Source of the DNA: Begonia masoniana
Taxonomy: Eukaryota; Streptophyta; Magnoliopsida; Cucurbitales; Begoniaceae
Direction: 5' to 3'
Assembly (NCBI GenBank): GCA_022432975.1
Contig: CM039503.1
Location: 53,628,466-53,692,465 of the forward strand
DNA length: 64,000 bases
This document shows positions 57,005 through 64,000 of the stretch, in pieces. Numbering within the stretch: position 1 is the stretch's first letter; every line of letters begins with the position of its first letter. Made by a program: the position numbers and the translations under genes. The notes under the pieces were generated by a model. The model saw only the letters and a list, made by a program, of their open reading frames with translations. It was not told the origin of the DNA and did not search any database.

Positions 57005-57930
57005 TTCTGTTGTTGTGTTGGATTGATGGGATAATGTTTATGGCTCAAGTCTGGTTTTAACTTTGATGATTGGTTCAACTGCCACGACTGGATTTACATG
57101 AACTTATAATCTTTTATTGTTGATGATGTTTTTATAGGTATGATGTTGTACCAACCGTCAATTAGGCTGATCAAACAACAACAATAAACTAACTTCATGG
57201 AAAACGAAGCTCAAATATTCAAACATTTTGTCATTTTCTTGTTCATTTCCAAGTGGGTTTTTTTAATTGAATATGCCAAACAACTGAAGTGTATGACCTT
57301 TTCTAAAGGGTCTACAATGACGTCCTAAAACTTGCTAAATCGACATGAATTCATACTCTATGCCAAATCAAAGTCTTAATGTACTAAAAAAGTGGTGGCC
57401 ATATCTAGTCAATGATACTCTGAAAAACTTGTATTAGTAGAAAACTCAGGAGAAACCAACTACCGGAGACCTGTGGTTGTCAGACTAGTTCAAGCCGGGC
57501 TCGAGGACATGGACCCTATTGTTGGTTTTTCAAGTCGACCCAAGTTTTGTTTAGATTTAGTCCAAGGAAGCTTTCTAAATTTATGTCATAAGAAGGCCTT
57601 CTAATCCATAACATCTACTTTCCTACTCTTAGTCTTAACCAATTGACCAATTAAAGGTCTTTACCCATCAAGACTCAAGAGCCAAGGTTAGGCGCAGCCA
57701 ACCCAAATGCCTTGGCCGTGGCAGAGTTTTCTTGTTGCTTTTCTGAGTACTTGAAAAAAAAAAAATCATAGGTAAGTTCCTTCTCGTTTTCGACGAACAT
57801 ACAAATCGTGCTAAGGAGATCATGTAAGTCGTGTTAAATGGCGGGTTGTCAGCTAAGAGGTGTGACAACGTCGGTGCATTAGTGCATGAATAAGTGTTGA
57901 TGTAAAACATCGTAAAGTTTCTTGCAAGTT
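57005..57930. other. No gene recognised
   Basis: Intergenic sequence with no convincing frame or repeat structure, up to the left target duplication of the TRIM. Confidence 0.5.
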
Positions 57931-57935
57931 GGTGT

Positions 57936-58266
57936 TGTTAACACATGTGAGAAGTTAGAATTCATCCCCAAAAGCTAGTTCGAGGGGAGAGGAAATCTCC
58001 CTTACATGTATACAAATCAAAGGCTCATCCAATAGACGATGTGAGACAAACACAATTATCAATATTCGTCCTCACGCATATCGTGGCTGGACCGGGTTCA
58101 ATTTTCATCATTGTTTCTGATACTAAGCTCTGATACCATGTTAACACATGTGAGAGAGTAGAACTCATCTCTAAAACTAACTCAAGGAAAGAGAGAATCT
58201 CCCTCAATTATATACAAATCAAAGATCCATCAAATAGACAATGTGGGATAAAGACACTAATCGATA
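57936..58266 (-). mobile_element. TRIM (terminal-repeat retrotransposon in miniature)
   Basis: Two direct repeats, 57936-58064 and 58139-58266, both starting TGTTAACACATGTGAG, flank 74 bp of internal sequence. The internal part holds TGGTATCAGAGC on the minus strand (58138-58127), a perfect initiator-Met primer site directly abutting the right LTR, and a purine-rich GCGTGAGGACGAA (58077-58065) abutting the left one. There is no coding capacity. Imperfect target duplications GGTGT (57931-57935) and GGTAT (58267-58271) flank it. The LTRs differ at many positions, so the insertion is old. Such elements depend on proteins from autonomous relatives. Confidence 0.8.
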
Positions 58267-58271
58267 GGTAT

Positions 58272-59022
58272 TTAGTAAAGATGAAGCATGTCTTTCCCAA
58301 ACAAAATATGAAATCTTCAGTTTCTGACCAGAAATGCACATGTTTCTTGTCTTTGTTTAAGAAGTAAATAAGCTTTTACTCTTTCTCTCTCTGCTCACTT
58401 TCTCTCTCTAAATATTACTTTTGAAATTTCTTCCTAAGTCGTATTTGCTCAGGAAAGTAAGAGAAAACACGATAGAAAATAAGAGGCCAGGAGAGAACAA
58501 GAGAGAAGATTCTCTCTCTATCTTACTTTTTTGTCTCCTTATTTCATCATTTTGAGTCACCACCATTCAATTTTCTGTTCAAGGTGGACTAAATCTTTCA
58601 GAATAGGCACTCTTTGATCATTGGAGAACTTAAATTTTTTAATTTGAAATTTTGTAGAAAGAGTTCAAACTTTATTTTTGTTGTCATCATAGCAAACAAC
58701 TGATCAACTGTGTATAATTGAATCAAGCTTTTCTTGTCTAAATTCTTAGACAAACTATGAGATTGACATTCCTCAGACAATTAGAACAACAAAGTTGATC
58801 AATTAAAAAAAAACCAAAACTTAAATCAGAAATTTTACAAACTATCACATCCAAACTGTACAGAAGCTCCTATCTCTGTACATGTCAACAACACAGGGAA
58901 AGAGAGAGAGAGATGGAGAGAGATCAACCACTGTAACAATGTCTTATCACTGCACAAAACAAAAAAAAAAAAAAACAAAAAAGAGAAGCAAAAAGTGATG
59001 GATCTACAAATCTGAAGATTAA
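58272..59022. other. Spacer and 3' untranslated region of the cyclin gene
   Basis: No gene recognised. CT-rich runs (58375-58420, 58505-58530) and a GA run near 58900 occur. The part nearest 59022 should be the 3' end of the cyclin transcript. Confidence 0.5.
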
Positions 59023-60254
59023 TTAAACAGCAAGCTGCTGTTTTTGATGGGAAGAAGTATCGTCTTCATTAAAGCACAAGTGGGTTTTGAGGGAAATGCC
59101 TAAGCTGAGTGCAGAATCTGCAGAGTGCAGAGGAGGTTGAAGAAGAAGCATCTCTCTGTGAAGACAAGAACAGTAGGTAGAGAAAGTTGAAGGAGTCACG
59201 TTCAAATGAAAACCCAAAGCAAATAGAAAATCCACTTCCAGAAAATTCATCTCCTTTGTGCTGACTCCTCCCACTTTTGCATAATATGCATTGTTGTAGT
59301 ACCTGCATATTTTCCAGACAATTTAAGCTCCTTTTTTTTTTTTTTTTTTTTAATTATTTATATTTAACTTTTATTGGGGCATTTTCCTTTGGGCAGTAAT
59401 TGATTTTTCTTTTTGCTCATGTAAATGTGGCTGGAATTAGCTTGGTTTCACATGGCTGGACGTAGCTGTATTTGAAAAATTCAAATTTTTTTCAAGCGAA
59501 AAATAATAAGAAAAACAAGAAAACGTGTTACAAGAAATATTTAGTAATCGACTATAATTAGACTTCACATTTTTGTCAGAAATCTTTTTAAAAATGTATC
59601 AATTGATTGGAGTTTGTATTACACTTTGAAGAAAAAGAAATGATCTACATTTGGGGGGTGTCTGTTTATTTCTAAAAAGTGAAAAAAGGAAGACAGATTT
59701 CTTCTGGGTAAGTTGAATTCAAGAGATTTTAGACAGAAAAAGATCAAATTTTCAAGTGGGTGTGAGAAATTCAAGAAAATTTCAAAAGACATTGATCAAA
59801 TAACCAAACCCAGAAGAAACAAAACCATAGAAAGAGCACTGAAATCAGCTTCTTTGAAACAGGTCAAAAACCCATCAAATGATCAACCAGAAAGACCAAA
59901 AATCAAAGAATAAACTTACATATCATCCATGAATTTGGCAGCAACAAGAACACTCGTGATGAGCAAGCGATGAACATTGTAGGAATTAATAGGGAGAGAG
60001 GGCTGCCTCTGAACAAATCGATCTAGATAAACATAAGCAACAATGAAGCAGGAGGGGCTGCAGTTAGCATACTTGAAAATTCTCTCCAGGTAGCTTTGAA
60101 TCGATATCGAAGGCCGACTAAGGCCGTGGAAGACTGAAACTTTCTGGGATTTGAAGTCTGATGTCAGATCGTTACACTCTGCAACTTTCTGGAGAAGAGA
60201 AGATAGAAAAGTGATCAGCTTGGGCATTACACTGGGATTCTCTAACTCCGCCAT
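59023..60254 (-). CDS. U/P-type cyclin (CYCU4-like)
   Basis: Two exons on the minus strand: 60254-59920 and 59302-59023, with an intron 59919-59303 (GTAAGTTT..GCAG). Spliced length is 615 bp, 204 residues, normal for plant U-type cyclins. The start MAELENPSVMPKL, the cyclin-box segments SVFHGLSRPSISIQ, RIFKYANCSPSCFIVAYVYL and NVHRLLITSVLVAAKF, and NFLEVDFLFALGF in exon 2 are diagnostic. The C terminus SHQKQQLAV is also family-like. These are PHO80-type cyclins that bind A-type cyclin-dependent kinases in the nucleus; CYCU4 members act in cell division and brassinosteroid-linked growth in Arabidopsis and rice. The junction keeps the reading frame exactly. No lesion is seen, so the gene appears functional. 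Confidence 0.95.
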
Positions 60255-60341
60255 TGATGAATTTGAAGCTTCTTATGCTGCATAAGCTGGCAAGAGAAAG
60301 AGAGATCAGCCAAATGGGTTGTACTTTTGGTTGGATCGAGT

Positions 60342-60349
60342 CTCTTATA
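60342..60349 (-). promoter_or_regulatory. Candidate TATA box of the cyclin gene
   Basis: TTATAAGA on the minus strand, about 88 bp upstream of the ATG at 60254. The fit to consensus is partial. Confidence 0.4.
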
Positions 60350-60718
60350 ACAAAGATTGTGTTGGACCATGAACCACGAGGTGGGTAATTATGTTTTTAT
60401 TTCACAATTTCTCTTGTTTTCCTCTTCCAAATTTGTAGAACAAGTAAAAGGCAGGAAATCAGAATCTAGGATCTCACGTTCAGACGTGACGTTTTTAGGT
60501 AAACAAAACGCTTAAGCTGTTAATTCTTTAGCATTCGTGTTTTCATTACGGATTAACCACCATCAATAATGGCTTCAATAGCTTATCTGGGGTACGTCCA
60601 ACAATGAAGAGGAAAATTACCACTTTGACAATAAACTAGTAGATATGGTTGAGTAAGTTGTTGATCTAGAAGCGATAGAAGTGGCCGGTAGTAGCATATT
60701 TTCGATACTTAAAGGGAG

Positions 60719-60936
60719 ATGCCGAAGGCAGGGCTAGTGACTGGAGTGAAGTCGTAACAAGGTAGCCGTACTGGACGGTGCGACTGGATCACCTTCTTTT
60801 CAGGAAGAGCTGATACTTGTTGATTATTTTTGTTTGACATTGCTTCACATCCAAAAAGAAGCGAGCTACGTCTGAGTTAAACTTGAAGATGTAAGTCTTC
60901 TTTCGTTTCTCGACGGTGAAATAAGACTAAGCTCGA
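60719..60936 (+). pseudogene. Plastid-derived insertion (NUPT): 3' end of 16S rRNA and the following spacer
   Basis: GCCGAAGGCAGGGCTAGTGA, then GAAGTCGTAACAAGGTAGCC and GGATCACC, are the extreme 3' end of chloroplast 16S rRNA. The sequence continues collinearly into the 16S-trnI spacer (GTTTGACATTGCTTCACATCC, AGCTACGTCTGAGTTAAAC, then CTTTCGTTTCTCGACGGTGA). About 218 bp are present, with no trnI. Several differences from the usual plastid sequence are C-to-T or G-to-A type (for example GCGACTGG for GCGGCTGG), as in other nuclear plastid insertions. The fragment is not a functional rRNA gene. Confidence 0.85.
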
Positions 60937-62990
60937 GTATCAGCGTAACTTTTTTTTATATAAACCTAATCGATCTCTTGTACGATAAATTAAAAATATC
61001 ATAATAAAATAACACATAAGCATTGCACAGTAACATAAGATTACCCTTAAAATAATTTTGAAAATAAAGATAAATTTAAGAGTATTTTATACGTCTATGT
61101 ATAAATACCAAGATGGTAATTTATTAGAAGTATGGTGGGTGGTGGTATACCATGCCCACCATGTGAGAACATGTGCAAAATTGAGGATGAAAGGTGAGAG
61201 GTTCCACTTTTGGAGGGATCTTCCATGTGTTCTTATTCGACCAAATACATGACTTGACATCAATTTGATATGTTCGGGCACATCCTCCCAGTCCCCTCTT
61301 CTTCACAAAAATAAATAAATAACTTCAATTTAAAGTTCAAAAAATGGGTCCAAAATTATGTAATATGAACTGTAAATGTTCTACAGGTTGTTACCAACGG
61401 AGAAAGCAGAAAACCAATGAGCTGGAGTCCACCCAGCATGGAAAAGCTATAATCTTGCATCAAAATACACCTTAGTTTTATGATTTGAGCTGTGAATTTG
61501 AGTTGAAGGCATCATAATCTGACTGTAAATGGTGTTTTTTTAGAGGAATTTTCATCAATCCCACGTGCTGTCCATGTTAGTATCTCTCCATATCTACTGT
61601 AGATTGGCCCTGAATGATGGCAGACCACATAAACAAGAGAAGTTTTCAATAAAAAAAGGAAATTTATTATAAAATTACTGAAAATAAACATATAAAATTG
61701 AAAATTCATGAGCAGCAGAGACCCTACACACCCACATGTTTCCTCTTAAATGCATGATAGTGGACCTCCTGTAAGTTGATAGAATATATTCATAGCAATG
61801 CACAAAATGCATATTTATCATTTTCATTCAAACACCGAAAATATGTTCTCTCTCTAAGCAGAAACTTTAAAACTATTCCATTTTGAATGCTCGCCAATGA
61901 AGTCATGCCATGTCAACACTAGACTCTCTCAGGACAGGTTGGTTTGTGCAGGCCATGATCATAGGTTGATTGATAGAAATATCTTGGGTTCCTTACCTTT
62001 TGTCTTGTAGTGATGAAATCAAGCGTGACTATCTCAATTTGTCTGATTAAAAATAAGAAACAGGCAGAGATATTTGTCTTAAAAATCTGAAAATGATGTC
62101 CCAAAAATTGGATTTTTCTGCATACAACTGTCTCAAGCACAGCTTTCTGAGTTGGATGTTGTTTTCTGCAAACATTTTACAAATCTAGAGAAGAAAGTGA
62201 ACCTTATCAAAGGATCCTAACCATTATAAAATTCACAAGGAGTAGAAGAACTGCTATGCATAAGATTAAAAATGCAAATGTATGATCGAACAACATAACA
62301 TGTAAGCTACCATTAAACACAAGCAGAGAACTGTTTTCCAGATGCGTTTTTCATAAACCGGTTTATGGTTTAGCCACTTTAGTCGCTATGCCCGGGTTGG
62401 ATGCATGTCGGTCCAACACTTAATGTACACACATTAAGGATGTGCCCATAATCTATTTTCTAGTTTTTTTCTTTTTAAATCTTAGACAAGCCTCGACACG
62501 CTATTGATACACAGTCAACACTTTTTGGACACTTTTTGGACACTTTTGTTCTTTTCCAAAGTTAAAAAAGGGGGATAATTGGATAAAAAAGTAAAGATAA
62601 AGACTAAAAAACCAAAAAAAGAAAAAGGAAAAAAGAAAAGACACTTTGATTTTAATGTAGGAAATTGTATAATCATGAACTGGAAATTGTATAACAAGAC
62701 TACTGCCAATGACCAAAACTACACAACGTAGAAATTCACAACTCCATGAAACAAGAGAAACTCTTACATTACCATGTGGTTACACTAATCTCCGAGTATC
62801 CGCATCTGAAAGTGTTTGACATAGAATTGAGAAACTCTAGACGCCGTATTCCTGGTCGCTGTCATCAAATCTCTGATCTGAGCACTTTATAAGTTGCTAA
62901 AAGCATAACAAGCGTTTTCTACCTTAGAAAAGACCAACAGGCTCACAAATCTTTCTGCTAATTAATGTAGAGATGGTAAAGGTAAATATA
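60937..62990. other. Intergenic region, no gene recognised
   Basis: AT-rich with A runs (61305-61320, 62580-62640) and several short frames lacking protein features. The part next to 62990 should contain the 3' untranslated region of the PPR gene. Confidence 0.5.
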
Positions 62991-64000
62991 TTATGAACTA
63001 CTCTGAAGCTCATTAAGAAGCATTTCAGAATCATCATCCTCATCCTCCTCGCTATCACTCTTACCATCTGTTCTATGTTTCACTCTTAGCACCTCATTAT
63101 CATTGGAGTTGTTAGATGGCAAACCCATGAGCGAAGCATATTTTTCATCTTCAAGAAATCCTGATTGACTCAGCAATCCGACCAAAACTTCCTTGCTAGC
63201 CACATCACTTTCTTCCTCACATAACTGGAAGAAAGATAACACATTTACAGTCCTCGGCCTCCAACCCCGTGATCCTTCAGTTGAAAAAGCTTTTTTCCAG
63301 CATGATAAAGCCTCCAAAATTTTCTCATCTCTAATATGGCCTTCAACGAGAATTTCCCATGTACTTGCATTTGGTTTCCCTCCAACTTCCAGCATGTGCT
63401 CAAATATACTCGTTGCTTTGTCAAAACTTCCTTGTTTAATATACCAGCCAATAAGAAGGTTCGTAATTCTCGGATCAAATGATGACTTCACAGACAGCCA
63501 TTCCTCATACACTTTTTCTGCACTGTCAATATCGCCCAACCTCACAAAAGAAGAGACTGCCGCATGGTATCCTAAATTTGGAATACTTGGGAAAACGGAT
63601 TTGTAAAGATTCCAAACCCGATAAGTTTCTTCTTTGTTACCAACACTACCATAGAGACTTACGAGATAATGATAAGGTATCCGATATCGACCAGTGATTC
63701 TGCTCTCAACCATCTTCAAAGAATCTTCAGCCTTTTCTTTTCTACCCATCTTAACATACATTGTTGCCATTGTACTGTATGTAGTCCAGTTTGCAATGAC
63801 GTTTTTATCCTCTTTCATTTGATCAAGAACTTGCTCCATCTTTTCTTCAAGTCCTTGCAACCCACAAGATGATAACCAGATATTGTAAGAATATATGTCA
63901 AGATTTATATTTTTCTCAATCATTTCTGACACCAAAACACCAACTTTTTCATACTTTTTAAGTTGCATGTAGAGACTCATCATCACATTAAATGGAAGTG
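62991..64000 (-). CDS. P-class pentatricopeptide repeat protein, At1g02150-like (C-terminal part)
   Basis: The frame enters at the right edge and ends at TAA 62993-62991, so the N terminus is outside the window; codons upstream of 63986 continue in frame. Tandem helical repeats of about 35 residues are visible, with phrases such as YSYNIWLSSCG, NWTTYSTMATMYVKMG, PYHYLVSLYGSVG, NLGYHAAVSSFVRLGD, RITNLLIGWYIKQGS and STWEILVEGHI. The C terminus is strongly acidic (SDSEEDEDDDSEML). This pattern and tail match the At1g02150/At4g02820 group of P-class PPR proteins, which act in organelles by binding RNA. The exact target is unknown. No intron or lesion is seen in the visible 1010 bp. Confidence 0.9.
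   Translation of the reverse strand, partial: LPFNVMMSLYMQLKKYEKVGVLVSEMIEKNINLDIYSYNIWLSSCGLQGLEEKMEQVLDQMKEDKNVIANWTTYSTMATMYVKMGRKEKAEDSLKMVESRITGRYRIPYHYLVSLYGSVGNKEETYRVWNLYKSVFPSIPNLGYHAAVSSFVRLGDIDSAEKVYEEWLSVKSSFDPRITNLLIGWYIKQGSFDKATSIFEHMLEVGGKPNASTWEILVEGHIRDEKILEALSCWKKAFSTEGSRGWRPRTVNVLSFFQLCEEESDVASKEVLVGLLSQSGFLEDEKYASLMGLPSNNSNDNEVLRVKHRTDGKSDSEEDEDDDSEMLLNELQSSS

Noticed and set aside
58065..58138. tRNA gene suggested by GGGTTCAATTTTC in the TRIM interior
   Set aside because: There is a B-box-like string but no A box, cloverleaf or anticodon arm; the region is the internal part of a TRIM with a primer site.
60719..60800. Functional 16S rRNA gene
   Set aside because: Only the last ~80 bases are present, with substitutions, embedded in nuclear AT-rich sequence.

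Overview
The window is nuclear DNA of a flowering plant, probably a eudicot; I cannot name the species. The evidence is spliced plant genes with GT-AG introns (an Asterix homologue, a U/P-type cyclin), a P-class pentatricopeptide-repeat gene, a U14 snoRNA pair with a telo-box promoter, several classes of plant LTR retrotransposon, a TRIM element and a fragment of plastid rDNA spacer. Most of the sequence is repeats nested in repeats, with a few compact host genes between them.

Left part (1-20.8 kb). The window opens inside a decayed Athila-like Ty3/gypsy element on the minus strand: a gag pseudogene, a tRNA-Asp primer-binding site, and a 5' LTR ending at 2662. Next comes a 7.6-kb satellite array of about 35 units of roughly 220 bp, purine-rich on the plus strand. 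A nearly intact Tekay/Del-like chromovirus follows (10659-20572, minus strand, target duplication GTTTC). It has one uninterrupted 1478-codon gag-pol frame and 2.6-kb LTRs that differ by well under 1-2 percent. Each LTR carries nine TGACGTCA boxes within 315 bp. This element landed next to what may be the start of a minus-strand host gene.

Middle (20.8-33.6 kb). A broken gene of the plant-mobile/transposase-like family is followed by the U14 snoRNA pair and its promoter (minus strand). Then come a 5'-leader-like block with a splice donor, a Ty1/copia gag-pol pseudogene with stop codons and no visible 5' LTR, a GC-rich inverted-repeat block, and the three-exon Asterix gene.

Large nest (33.5-54.1 kb). 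A 123-codon PNRC-like host reading frame is cut in codon 48 by a 20-kb SIRE/Maximus-type Ty1/copia insertion (33653-53865, target duplication AAGGA). Its 3' LTR is in turn cut by a chromovirus-type solo LTR (43118-52689, duplication GAAGT). That solo LTR contains 196 copies of a 16-bp repeat that is open in all six frames, followed by three consecutive hairpins. A 4.86-kb stretch (39411-44275) is repeated in tandem at 44276-49099. The second copy is full of small indels, so an assembly error is a serious possibility.

Right part (54.1-64 kb). This holds a small predicted membrane protein whose ATG directly abuts a 514-bp CT/GA microsatellite, a 331-bp TRIM, a two-exon CYCU4-like cyclin gene, a 0.2-kb plastid 16S/spacer insertion, and the 3' part of a PPR gene that runs off the right edge.
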